Shown here piece after piece: positions 50,682-58,727 of a DNA stretch of 64,000 bases; the first letter of the stretch is position 1; the number at the start of each line of letters is the position of its first letter. The DNA is taken from the IMG/VR virus record IMGVR_UViG_3300032220_000699, positions 1-64,000 of that record. One strand, written 5' to 3'. Source of the stretch: a virus. The notes beneath the pieces were generated by a model, which worked only from the letters and a program-made list of their open reading frames with translations, was not told the DNA's origin and did no database searches. The position numbers and the translations under genes were made by a program.

Positions 50682-52946
50682 ATGGCAATAGGCGACTTAA
50701 TAGGTAGTGCTAAATCAGCCATGGGTTCTGTACAAGGTGCAGTTAGCTCAGCACAAAATATGGTTGGATCAGCTACTTCAGGTTTAAATATTACATCAAA
50801 AACAGATCAGTCAAGAGCTATCGAATCAATCGACTCAACTTTTGACAGAGAATGGTTAAAGAGTACTTTTATTCTTAGAGACGAAGATATAGTTTTAGGT
50901 GATGAATACAGTAAGTGGGTGAGAAAGAATCGTTACATTTCTTCAGCTGACTTTAAGTATACATCTACAGCACCTGGTATGAATATGGCTGTTAATCCTA
51001 AGCCACAATTCACACGTTATGCAGATCCTCGTGTTAGAGGTAAACTTGAATCAAGACCAGAGTTTATTTCTGTGGCAACAACAGGACATCAACATGGTTT
51101 AGGTATGGGTCGTTATTATTCGGAAGCTTTCGATGATAATCAACAACGTATCTTTATGAGATTCGGTGTACCTAAATATATCCCTCTTCTTCTTTGGATA
51201 TATAAGTCATTCGACGTTGATAAAGTTGTTCTTCAGAATAGAGGTGTTATTACTTCTACACTTATTGAAACAGTTGGTCTTATTGCTAAGATGTTTGCTA
51301 TTGCAACAGCACCACTGTTAGCTTTTGGTATGTTTGCTGCGAATGTCATTACTCAGAGTAGTCGTTTCTATTCTGTTAAAGATACAATGTATACTTATTG
51401 GTGTACTGTTGAAAACATCCTTAACCAAATGGCTGCTCGTAGAACAATGATTCCCCATGTTCTTCAAGACTTTACATTCCGTTTAGATAGTCGTATTGGT
51501 ACAGAACAGAAACCAACAGAGAAATTCTTAACTGGGTTTAATGAGATTCTTCCTGATGTTATTAATCCAGAAACTGGACGTATCAGTGTTTTTGCTTTGG
51601 CTTTAAGAGCACAAGCTGCTTTTAACAAAATGAAGAAAGCTGATGTCGAGAAGAATGAATCTAAAACTATCTCGAGTGATTTTACAGGTTATCCTGAGAC
51701 AGGTAATACTTCCCACGATACCTATTTCACGAATAAAGAAGGTAAGGCAACTTTGTTCACAGAGTTGTTATTTAAACGTGCCTATGATTTATTAATCAAA
51801 GATGATAAGGATAACACCGTAAGTCTTGATCAAGATAACAGTACAAATCAAAGTGGTCTTATTGATTTTGATCCAACATGGACTGACGAGAATGGTAAGA
51901 TCCTTTCTCCTAAAGTAAATAAGGATAATCCTGAAGACTCTGTTGAAAAACAAGTCATGGAAAATGCTGAAAAGAAAAAGGATAAATGGGGTAAGTATAA
52001 AGAATACATGATGGCAGAGTTATCTGAAGGTGCTGCCTTTGCTGTATTTAATGTTGAGTATACCGGTTCTATTGGTGAGTCATTTAGCAACTCTTTCGGA
52101 TCTAATCCATTAGAGTCAACATTTAATTCTATCAGTTCAAAAGCACGTAACTTAACTGACTTAATGTCTTCAGCTGCTAATATTCCTGTCGTAGGCGATG
52201 CAATGAAATTTGCAGCAGATGCAGGTGCTAAGATTCTGAGTGAGGCTAGTTTTGGTCTTGCTAACCCACTTCTTGCACTGGCTTATGGTGTTAACATCAC
52301 TATGCCTAAGGTTTGGGAATCTAGTTCAGCCACACTACCTAGAGCGAGTTATAAGATGAAACTTATTTCTCCTTATGGTAATGCATACTCTCAGTTATTT
52401 AATATCTATCTTCCTATGGCTATGCTTCTTGCCGGTAGCCTTCCTAGGTCAACTGGTAATACTTCTTACACCTATCCATTTTTCTGTCAGCTCTTTGACA
52501 GAGGTAGAACAAATATTCAGCTTGGTATGATTGAGTCTGTATCATTTACTCGTGGTACATCTAATCTTGGTTTTAGTCGTGCTGGTCATCCTAATGCAAT
52601 TGATATTGATTTCTCTGTTGCTAATCTTGACGAAATGATAGCAGTTGATGTTTCACAATCTGGTGTACTTGGTAAAGCAATGGCTGCACTTAGTCCAGAC
52701 TTTAGTGACAGTCCTTTTGTTTCTTATCTTAACACAATTACTGCTGTTGATGTTTATACACAAATTTACCGTATACCTATGCTTAGACTTAAACTCGCTG
52801 AACGTATAGCGACATTAAAATCAGTAGTAAATCCAGATCCAGCAGCATTTGCCGCTATGACAGTTCAAAACTTCCCAGGACTTGGTTTTGCTAGAAATGT
52901 TCTTGGTGATAATCACCAAGCGTTACAAGATATAACAATGCGTTAA
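50682..52946 (+). CDS. Virion structural protein, 754 aa (probable)
   Basis: An Ala/Ser/Gly-rich amphipathic N-terminus (DLIGSAKSAMGSVQGAVSSA) is followed by a hydrophobic region (IETVGLIAKMFAIATAPLLAFGMFAANVI) around residues 205-235 that may insert in a membrane. The middle is polar; a second hydrophobic part lies near 545-620 (NPLLALAYGVNITMPKVW, YLPMAMLLAGSLP). The C-terminal part (IESVSFTRGTSNLGFSRAGHPNAIDIDFSV) is beta-rich and looks like baseplate or tail-tube associated proteins. No enzymatic motif. AAGGAA precedes the ATG. Position in the particle is not recognised. Confidence 0.72.
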   Translation: MAIGDLIGSAKSAMGSVQGAVSSAQNMVGSATSGLNITSKTDQSRAIESIDSTFDREWLKSTFILRDEDIVLGDEYSKWVRKNRYISSADFKYTSTAPGMNMAVNPKPQFTRYADPRVRGKLESRPEFISVATTGHQHGLGMGRYYSEAFDDNQQRIFMRFGVPKYIPLLLWIYKSFDVDKVVLQNRGVITSTLIETVGLIAKMFAIATAPLLAFGMFAANVITQSSRFYSVKDTMYTYWCTVENILNQMAARRTMIPHVLQDFTFRLDSRIGTEQKPTEKFLTGFNEILPDVINPETGRISVFALALRAQAAFNKMKKADVEKNESKTISSDFTGYPETGNTSHDTYFTNKEGKATLFTELLFKRAYDLLIKDDKDNTVSLDQDNSTNQSGLIDFDPTWTDENGKILSPKVNKDNPEDSVEKQVMENAEKKKDKWGKYKEYMMAELSEGAAFAVFNVEYTGSIGESFSNSFGSNPLESTFNSISSKARNLTDLMSSAANIPVVGDAMKFAADAGAKILSEASFGLANPLLALAYGVNITMPKVWESSSATLPRASYKMKLISPYGNAYSQLFNIYLPMAMLLAGSLPRSTGNTSYTYPFFCQLFDRGRTNIQLGMIESVSFTRGTSNLGFSRAGHPNAIDIDFSVANLDEMIAVDVSQSGVLGKAMAALSPDFSDSPFVSYLNTITAVDVYTQIYRIPMLRLKLAERIATLKSVVNPDPAAFAAMTVQNFPGLGFARNVLGDNHQALQDITMR

Positions 52947-53047
52947 TAGATAGCTCTAGAAGCTTCGTAATCGCTCTGTAAGCGATTTAAAACACTAACA
53001 TGATGAATGTTACTAGCAAGAAAAATAAACGCTTAAAACACGTAAGA

Positions 53048-53078
53048 AACATCCAGAGGGAATAACCCTCTGGATGTT
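53048..53078. terminator. Bidirectional hairpin terminator
   Basis: A 13-bp stem AACATCCAGAGGG / CCCTCTGGATGTT with loop AATAA between convergent genes. Two weaker hairpins (AATCGCT/AGCGATT and AACAT/ATGTT) lie in the preceding 100 bases. Confidence 0.85.
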
Positions 53079-53091
53079 ATCTTTTCAGATA

Positions 53092-54024
53092 TTACTGTGC
53101 AGCTACTTCGGCCGGCGCTTCAGCCAGGGATGCGGCAGCAGCCAAATCAGGATTGTCAACAGTTGCCGGAACAATTGCATCATTAGCTTGACCTTCGGCA
53201 GCCTTCTGAGAAGCTTCAGCCTCACGAGCCTGTTGTTTCGCAACAGCAACGCGATACAGATCATCATAGTTTACATCACGCAGGATAACGAAGATTTCCT
53301 TACGAACGATGTAGTCAAACATACGAACAGACCAGTCTTCAAAACCATGCTGTTGAACCAGTTGGTTCATGATCTTGCCATTGGTAGCCGAGACATCCAT
53401 TTCTTCAACGATGTGACGGATATTGGCAGTCATCTTATCCAGAACTTCAATCTCTTCCGGAGCAACAACAGCATTCTGGAAGAACAGTGCAAACTGCTCT
53501 TCAGTCAGACGGACAGGCAGACCCAGACCGAGGTGAACTTGGTTGACCGGATCACGTTGATCACCCATGAAGAATGCGGCTTCTTCAAAGTTCAGATCAG
53601 CACCGACAGCACCAAGAATGTCGCAACCCAGTTCTTCGACGAGTTCACGCTTAGCAGCAGCCAGGCAGGTGTCAACCAGGTCTTGCTTGGTCATAACGAA
53701 ATGATCAGTGGTGTCTTCAGCAGTATGCCTGGATTGACACTTGATTTCGTCAGCATCATCAATGTGACCACCGAAACCGATAGAAACCTTAGACAGCAGA
53801 CGATCATCACCACCCTTAGCAGCACGCTTGTACTGAGCAAACAGAAGTTTACCTTCAGCATGCTTGGGCGTATAGAAAACAACATAAGGAACAACTTGCA
53901 GGAACTTATTGTTCGGGTCTTCGCAGATATCACGTGCGACCATACAGCTGTCGATGGTCTCAGCTTCACCACGGATCAGAGCACCGATTTCTTCCATCGA
54001 ATTGATACAGAGAGCGCGCTTCAT
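53092..54024 (-). CDS. NUDIX-like hydrolase with interrupted NUDIX box, 310 aa
   Basis: The start is placed at MKRALCINSM after AGGAG; the longer frame to 54075 has no site. GFGGHIDDADE followed about 32 residues later by AAKRELVEELG gives the two halves of a NUDIX box (G...E and RExxEE), with an insertion rich in Thr/His/Asp between them instead of the usual seven residues. Around it PYVVFYTPK and KLLFAQYKR suit the NUDIX core strands. A C-terminal ~50-residue Ala/Glu tail looks disordered. NUDIX enzymes cut nucleoside-diphosphate-linked compounds (mRNA caps, NAD, alarmones). C/G-ending codons suggest high expression. Confidence 0.75.
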   Translation of the reverse strand: MKRALCINSMEEIGALIRGEAETIDSCMVARDICEDPNNKFLQVVPYVVFYTPKHAEGKLLFAQYKRAAKGGDDRLLSKVSIGFGGHIDDADEIKCQSRHTAEDTTDHFVMTKQDLVDTCLAAAKRELVEELGCDILGAVGADLNFEEAAFFMGDQRDPVNQVHLGLGLPVRLTEEQFALFFQNAVVAPEEIEVLDKMTANIRHIVEEMDVSATNGKIMNQLVQQHGFEDWSVRMFDYIVRKEIFVILRDVNYDDLYRVAVAKQQAREAEASQKAAEGQANDAIVPATVDNPDLAAAASLAEAPAEVAAQ

Positions 54025-54081
54025 AAAAACTCCTAATTGACTTGTTTGGGAAATCCATACAATATAACTTGTCATTAAAAA

Positions 54082-54121
54082 ATAAAAAAAAAAAATACAA
54101 CCACCGGTTAAGGTGGTTGTA
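54082..54121 (-). terminator. Intrinsic terminator with very long U tract
   Basis: TACAACCACC / GGTGGTTGTA with loop TTAACC, followed on the minus strand by a T run of about 15 with one A. It ends the 234-aa gene. Confidence 0.88.
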
Positions 54122-54137
54122 CTTAACTTCGAGGATA

Positions 54138-54842
54138 TTAAACCTGAGCTACCTCTTCGACAACACCACTCTCAGTGTTTTCGATAACAGGTTCATCTTC
54201 ACCGTCGGGTTTGACTTTCTGTTGAGGTTTGTTCGGCTTGGTTTTCGGTTGAACCGGTTCCAGGTTAAAGTTCTTACGAACCACCTGGTCGATCCAGCCT
54301 TGAAGTTTCTTCAGTTCGAAACCAGGAATAATCTTCTCGGATTCGATTTTACCAAGCCCGGAATGATTACCGTGCTCGATGTTCAGTTTGACAAGAGCCT
54401 TGATAATGTCCGCATTCTTTTGATTCTGCGGAAATTCTTTAAGGCCGTTAGCGTGGATGCGATATTCTGCCCAGGGAAGATCAAGCAGATTCACACCACC
54501 TGCGGTCGACTGCTTAACCAGCGCTCCGTGCAACGAGGAAAGCTGATACCATTTAGCGAGATACAATGCTTGTTGGTAGAGCACCTGCGTGTCGCGGTCA
54601 AGGTAAGGCAGACGAGTCGGCTTACCAGAGTGACGTTGAGTTTCATCACCATAGTGGAGCCAAGAAACAAAACTTTGCGGAGAAAGGAATTCCCCCAACT
54701 GAGGGATGAAGAAAGCGCGACGCCAATTCATACTGGCGTATTTTCCGATCTTGGTTTCGCCAAAAGGAGCAAGCAAAACATGATCAACACCGTCTTGTTT
54801 GAATGCAACCTTAATCATAGCCTCTTTAATAGAGAGTGACAT
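54138..54842 (-). CDS. Hypothetical protein, 234 aa, under leader pseudoknot
   Basis: Not recognised. Residues 1-185 look globular (SMNWRRAFFIPQLGEFLSPQSFVSWLHYGDE...), then a Pro/Lys/Gln linker and an acidic tail (GEDEPVIENTESGVVEEVAQV). Single-gene unit with early-type promoter, structured leader and strong terminator, and C/G-ending codons. The leader structure is shared with the 149-aa gene at 47672, so the two may be regulated together. Confidence 0.8.
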   Translation of the reverse strand: MSLSIKEAMIKVAFKQDGVDHVLLAPFGETKIGKYASMNWRRAFFIPQLGEFLSPQSFVSWLHYGDETQRHSGKPTRLPYLDRDTQVLYQQALYLAKWYQLSSLHGALVKQSTAGGVNLLDLPWAEYRIHANGLKEFPQNQKNADIIKALVKLNIEHGNHSGLGKIESEKIIPGFELKKLQGWIDQVVRKNFNLEPVQPKTKPNKPQQKVKPDGEDEPVIENTESGVVEEVAQV

Positions 54843-54849
54843 TTTTATA

Positions 54850-54901
54850 TCCTCATTAGCTCAGGTTGAAAAACTCCTAACGTAGAGCCATTGTTAAGAG
54901 T
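54850..54901 (-). promoter_or_regulatory. Leader hairpin/pseudoknot at ribosome site
   Basis: A 9-bp stem ACTCTTAAC (54901-54893) / GTTAGGAGT (54881-54873), one G-U, with loop AATGGCTCTAC. Loop GGCTC (54889-54885) can pair with GAGCT (54862-54858), three bases before the GAGGA site. Same design and loop sequence as at 48130-48181. Confidence 0.62.
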
Positions 54902-54910
54902 AGGGTCAAA

Positions 54911-54927
54911 TATTAAATATGTAACTG
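54911..54927 (-). promoter_or_regulatory. Early-type promoter CAGTTACATATTTAATA
   Basis: Minus-strand match to GTNACATATATANTA; the sequence from here through the leader hairpin aligns with that before the 149-aa gene almost without gaps. Confidence 0.6.
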
Positions 54928-54961
54928 ATAATAATTCAGCTGCATATCTGGGAATCTTGGT

Positions 54962-54988
54962 GTCCATGGAGGATTAACCTCCATGGAC
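54962..54988 (-). terminator. Hairpin terminator
   Basis: An 11-bp stem GTCCATGGAGG / CCTCCATGGAC with loop ATTAA. It ends the 219-aa gene. Confidence 0.8.
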
Positions 54989-55005
54989 TTTATTTCTACC
55001 TTCCG

Positions 55006-55665
55006 TTAGTTAAGACTAAATGTCTCGAAGAAGGGTTTGATCATGGTTACGTTATCATTGGAGTCCATATACTGGATCTTACCAACAATGTAAATTTTCC
55101 CTTCGTCTACATCTGTATTGACTGAGAAAGGAACAATGTCGCCGTAATCAGAGTAGAGAGAATAGACCCTTTCAAGTTTATCATCCTCAATACTGACAAT
55201 AGCAAAAATATAGTTCTCGTATTCTTCATCATAACCAACAAGGAAGATACGATTTTTCTTTTGAATATAACTGAAAATGTCGATGGACTTAAGACAACTT
55301 AAACTATCAATAATGCCATCGGGTTGACGGTAAACAATCTGTTCAGTGTACTCGACTTCATCCTTATCAGTTATTTTGAATTTATAGGCTTTATCGTTAA
55401 ACTGGATAATTCCGATAAAGGTATATTCGTTGCCATTGTTGCAGAAGGGTTTAAAGAACTTAATACTGGTGAAGTTTTCAAAACCGTTAGGTGTCTTAAC
55501 TTCATCAATATTCTCGATCAGGAAAAACTTATCTGTGGTGATTTTGTAAAGCTTGTGTTCCTCACGATCAAAGAAGAAAAAGAAAATATTGAAACGATCA
55601 GAGTACACAAATAAATGTTCGCCGTTGAACTCAAGATCCGACAGCTTAATTTCTTTGTCTTGCAT
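55006..55665 (-). CDS. Hypothetical beta-rich protein, 219 aa
   Basis: Not recognised. Repeated short strand patterns with aromatic/hydrophobic residues (HLFVYSDRFNIFFFFFD, NRIFLVGYDEEYENYIFAIV, GKIYIVGKIQYMD) suggest a small beta-propeller or beta-barrel. Highly acidic overall. A GGAGG site precedes the ATG. No early-type motif is seen upstream, and a hairpin separates it from the 161-aa gene. Confidence 0.75.
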   Translation of the reverse strand: MQDKEIKLSDLEFNGEHLFVYSDRFNIFFFFFDREEHKLYKITTDKFFLIENIDEVKTPNGFENFTSIKFFKPFCNNGNEYTFIGIIQFNDKAYKFKITDKDEVEYTEQIVYRQPDGIIDSLSCLKSIDIFSYIQKKNRIFLVGYDEEYENYIFAIVSIEDDKLERVYSLYSDYGDIVPFSVNTDVDEGKIYIVGKIQYMDSNDNVTMIKPFFETFSLN

Positions 55666-55689
55666 AACTACCTCCGTAATTAGTCCGAA

Positions 55690-55718
55690 ACTCTAGGGAG
55701 ATTAACTCCCCCTAGAGT
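55690..55718 (-). terminator. Hairpin terminator (bulged)
   Basis: ACTCTAGG / CCTAGAGT with a GAG/CTC inner part and loop ATTAA ends the 161-aa gene. Confidence 0.75.
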
Positions 55719-55729
55719 CGCGGCGCAAA

Positions 55730-56215
55730 TTACTTGCCGAACATGCCAGCAAATTCTTCCGACATGGAATCGCGGACAGCCTTCAGGCCGTTGCCCTTGA
55801 CAGAGGAAGAGGAGACGGTCGTCTGCATAACGAGATGCTTGACAACTTCCTTTTCATCCGGGTTCTTTGCCAGATGGTTCTGGAAAGTCTTGGTGCGAGC
55901 CACAGAAATATTGATGCTGTCATTCTTACCGAAGTAACCAACTTCAGCTTCAACAGCTTCAACAGCCTTGTCACCCTTGAAGATTTCGGCAGCCATTTCG
56001 CCGACAGCGATGTGCGTGGCGGTAACGAACTTACCGTTGTACTTCGACAGTTCTTCAACCGTATCAGCGGTGATACCTTCCGGCAGGTTTTCGACATAGG
56101 TCGAACGCGGCACAGTTTCCTTGATAGCGGAACCTTGGGCTACGAGACCACCCTTGATTTTTGCGGCGAGATCAGAATGCTTTTGCAGGTTTTCTGCTTT
56201 GAAATTGACGGACAT
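55730..56215 (-). CDS. Abundant small protein, 161 aa
   Basis: Family not recognised. AAGGAG site, C/G-ending codons, a good early-type promoter and a 156-base leader mark it as strongly expressed. The protein is compact and helical, Lys/Glu/Ala/Val-rich, ends SEEFAGMFGK, and has no signal peptide. Candidates include a small nucleic-acid-binding or phage-nucleus-associated protein, but nothing diagnostic is visible. Confidence 0.8.
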   Translation of the reverse strand: MSVNFKAENLQKHSDLAAKIKGGLVAQGSAIKETVPRSTYVENLPEGITADTVEELSKYNGKFVTATHIAVGEMAAEIFKGDKAVEAVEAEVGYFGKNDSINISVARTKTFQNHLAKNPDEKEVVKHLVMQTTVSSSSVKGNGLKAVRDSMSEEFAGMFGK

Positions 56216-56370
56216 CTTTTAACTCCTTGTTGATATGATCTGATTGATCACGGGTCTAGGTAGGGAATCTATTACTGAGATTAGGCACTGGATCAAAAAC
56301 TGCTTGATAACCAGATAACCAATTGATAGTGTTAATCAATAAAAAAATAATAACATTGTACTTAGAGACA

Positions 56371-56388
56371 CTTAATATATATGTTACT
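56371..56388 (-). promoter_or_regulatory. Early-type promoter AGTAACATATATATTAAG
   Basis: Minus-strand match to GTNACATATATANTA. The leader that follows is long (156 bases) and holds hairpins ATTGAT/ATCAAT (56340-56322) and AATCT/AGATT (56282-56266), but not the AUGGCUCU loop. Confidence 0.6.
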
Positions 56389-56484
56389 AATTTAGCTTCC
56401 AAAACACAAACCACTTATGAAAATTTAAATAAATATGAGAATCCTTTTACAACTTACTTCCAACTATTCATAAAGGTGGGTTAA

Positions 56485-56970
56485 ATGCAAACTTTAACAC
56501 CATGTTGTAACAACAACACATTGATGAACAAATTTTATAAGAATCTGACTTTGTTCTTATTCTTCGTTCTTCCTTCAAAGATCGCAAACATCTTCATCAA
56601 TCTTTCTATCTTGGCAATTATATACGATATTCGGAATATCAATTTTTGTACTGACAAGATAAACACCGATCGCATCCACTCTTTATTGAAAGTAACTGTT
56701 AGCGAAGAAATTTTACTATTACCCAATTACACCATTCATTGGTTTTGGGATGAAAATTTCCTTAACACAAAAACAACAATCAACAATCAAGAATACACTC
56801 TGAAACAGATCATTTATGATTCTGGACTGTTTTTCAGTCATATGAGATTGGTTATCGATATGTTCCTTAACCATCTTCCGAACACAATGAAAATGAAGTT
56901 AGGTGTGAGTGACGCAAGAAAGCGCATTGCTGTTAAGCACAATTTAATGAACATCCTTATTTATAGTTAA
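56485..56970 (+). CDS. Hypothetical protein with hydrophobic segment, 161 aa
   Basis: Not recognised. After MQTLTPCCNNNTLMNKFYKN comes a strongly hydrophobic stretch (LTLFLFFVLPSKIANIFINLSILAIIYDI) that could be a membrane anchor. The rest is soluble and aromatic-rich. AAGGTGG precedes the ATG. It is an isolated plus-strand gene between two minus-strand groups. Confidence 0.68.
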   Translation: MQTLTPCCNNNTLMNKFYKNLTLFLFFVLPSKIANIFINLSILAIIYDIRNINFCTDKINTDRIHSLLKVTVSEEILLLPNYTIHWFWDENFLNTKTTINNQEYTLKQIIYDSGLFFSHMRLVIDMFLNHLPNTMKMKLGVSDARKRIAVKHNLMNILIYS

Positions 56971-56977
56971 ACTGAAA

Positions 56978-57009
56978 ATACTAGAAGGAGCACTGGCTCC
57001 TTCTAGTAT
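56978..57009. terminator. Bidirectional hairpin terminator, 14-bp stem
   Basis: ATACTAGAAGGAGC / GCTCCTTCTAGTAT with loop ACTG between convergent genes. Confidence 0.85.
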
Positions 57010-57017
57010 CTTTATCT

Positions 57018-57413
57018 TTAATCAAATGTAGCAGCAAGAATAAACAGATTATCAAGTTGCTCATCTGTAAGACCAAACGCTGAAGCAATCTGACCAAGTA
57101 ATGGCGCATTACGTTTTACAGTGGCAGCGTATTCCCATTCAATTCGAGCAGCCTGTCCTTGGACCCCAGGCATGTTAGCAATGGCTGTATCAACTTGTTG
57201 AAGCAGACCATATTGAAGCAGAGCAAGCTTAGCTTGTCGCATGGTTACTTCTTGAGGGACATTTCCATTAGCTACAATATCAGGAATAGGTTCTAAAGAA
57301 CCAATATGAAGCTCTATAGTAGAATATTGATCAGTTGTTAACGGTAGTCTTTGTGTAAGAATACCGTCATCATATACTTCAAAGAAATCTTCAAATACTT
57401 TAACTTTTCTCAT
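57018..57413 (-). CDS. Small tail-fibre-region protein, 131 aa
   Basis: The C-terminal ~80 residues (VTMRQAKLALLQYGLLQQVD, IEWEYAATVKRNAPL, LGLTDEQLDNLF-type ending with FGLTDEQLDNLFILAA) match a small helical domain common in proteins encoded beside phage tail fibres. A role in tail-fibre assembly or baseplate attachment is inferred. It is the last gene of the 57018-60955 fibre cluster, nine bases after the preceding stop. Confidence 0.68.
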   Translation of the reverse strand: MRKVKVFEDFFEVYDDGILTQRLPLTTDQYSTIELHIGSLEPIPDIVANGNVPQEVTMRQAKLALLQYGLLQQVDTAIANMPGVQGQAARIEWEYAATVKRNAPLLGQIASAFGLTDEQLDNLFILAATFD

Positions 57414-57421
57414 ATGTCCTC

Positions 57422-58021
57422 TTATTCAGTAACGTAAACGGCTGGTATATTACCAGTGTTAATTGTAAAGTCTTTAGGTGCAACAGCAGGTAAAACAGAA
57501 TTTGTCAAATTTCTATACAAATGAGTATAGATAGCTGTTGAATTAGCGACTCTTCCTAAATAAGGATAAATTGATGCAGATGCAAGTGCTCTTAATGTTG
57601 GAGCGCCATAGCAGATAATACCAATCCAATATAACAAATCTTTATTAAAACTAAAATCAATAATGGCTTCTTTATCACCAGTCGATGTTGTAATCAATGT
57701 ATCTACAAAATCTAATAGATTGCCAGGATTATCACTTCCATTTACTAATTTTGTATTATCATAAATACCAACAGAACAACCACTATTACTAGCTTGTGAT
57801 GTTACTGATATTTTTACTTTATCTGCTTTAAATTGCCTTGGTGTCTGGAATGGAAAAACATATAAACGTTTGGTAACCATAGCTATAGTTCCCAAAGCTG
57901 TGCCATTCATATCACCTAACACACGAGAAGATTCTTTACGTGTTATAGATGCTAAAGCACCGATACCATTATTACCAAGCTGTTCTTTATTTGTTAACAT
58001 GCTACTTTTAGTAGTTCGCAT
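57422..58021 (-). CDS. Fibre-cluster protein, 199 aa (paralogue of the next upstream gene)
   Basis: Residues from about 40 on align with the last 170 residues of the 58030-58725 product: shared Y(V/A)...MVT(K/R)RLYV(F/I)PF, VSIYDN/GVYNN, NGSDNPGNLL / NGNDNPYQLL, LYWIGIICYGAPTLRALASAS / LYWVAIMCSSAPTLRAVN, and VAPKDFTINTGNIPAVYVTE / LGPTDLLSGTTNIPAIYLVE. It is a beta-sandwich-like domain and lacks the N-terminal IKFFKV segment. AAGGAT precedes the ATG. Confidence 0.72.
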   Translation of the reverse strand: MRTTKSSMLTNKEQLGNNGIGALASITRKESSRVLGDMNGTALGTIAMVTKRLYVFPFQTPRQFKADKVKISVTSQASNSGCSVGIYDNTKLVNGSDNPGNLLDFVDTLITTSTGDKEAIIDFSFNKDLLYWIGIICYGAPTLRALASASIYPYLGRVANSTAIYTHLYRNLTNSVLPAVAPKDFTINTGNIPAVYVTE

Positions 58022-58029
58022 AATTATCC

Positions 58030-58725
58030 TTACTCAACTAAATATATGGCAGGTATATTTGTTGTTCCGCTTAGTAAGTCAGTTGGACCTAAAGCAGGAA
58101 GACCAAATGTACCATAATCTTTATACAGATGACTTACACCTGTATTACTAGAAGGAACACGTCCTAACGATGAAGCAACAGAATAAATATTGACAGCTCT
58201 TAGTGTTGGAGCTGAACTACACATAATAGCAACCCAATAAAGTGTATTAGGCTGAAACACAAATGAGCTAGCAGAATCTTTATTGCCATTAGGTGCACCA
58301 GTCGACATTGTGACCGATGTCAGTAGTTGGTAAGGATTATCATTGCCGTTAGCAATCTTTATATTATTATAAACACCGATAGCAGCATTTCCTGCAGACT
58401 GACCAGTGACACTAATTCTAAAATTAGTTAAAGTTAATTCTCTCGGTGTGACAAAGGGAATAACATATAAACGTCTTGTAACCATAGCCTGTGTGGCTAA
58501 AGCATAAATATTATTATCTCCTACAATTTTAGGAGATTCTTTTCTAACAGGGAAAGGAATTAAATCACTACCTGTTCCTCCGCCTCCAGATAACTGAAGG
58601 GAGCTTATTCCGTCTTTGTCTGTTACGTGAACAGTTAAGATGCCAGCGGTGTTAACAAAATAAATGCTATCAGGTTCTAACACCGCTGGCAAACTGTTGA
58701 CTTTAAAGAACTTGATTGATGACAT
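58030..58725 (-). CDS. Fibre-cluster protein, 231 aa
   Basis: The N-terminus (SSIKFFKVNSLPAVLEPDSIYFV) is shared with the 58728-59291 product, and the C-terminal domain with the 57422-58021 product, so this gene bridges the two. A Gly-rich hinge (LSGGGGTGSDL) joins the halves. Inferred to be a virion protein with a docking head and an exposed tip domain. It starts two bases after the preceding stop with a weak site, so translation is coupled. Confidence 0.72.
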   Translation of the reverse strand: MSSIKFFKVNSLPAVLEPDSIYFVNTAGILTVHVTDKDGISSLQLSGGGGTGSDLIPFPVRKESPKIVGDNNIYALATQAMVTRRLYVIPFVTPRELTLTNFRISVTGQSAGNAAIGVYNNIKIANGNDNPYQLLTSVTMSTGAPNGNKDSASSFVFQPNTLYWVAIMCSSAPTLRAVNIYSVASSLGRVPSSNTGVSHLYKDYGTFGLPALGPTDLLSGTTNIPAIYLVE

Positions 58726-58727
58726 GC

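Noticed and set aside
53074-54036. Plus-strand frame of 320 codons opposite the NUDIX gene
   Set aside because: Antisense shadow of the same kind; the hairpin at 53048-53078 overlaps its start and no ribosome site is present.
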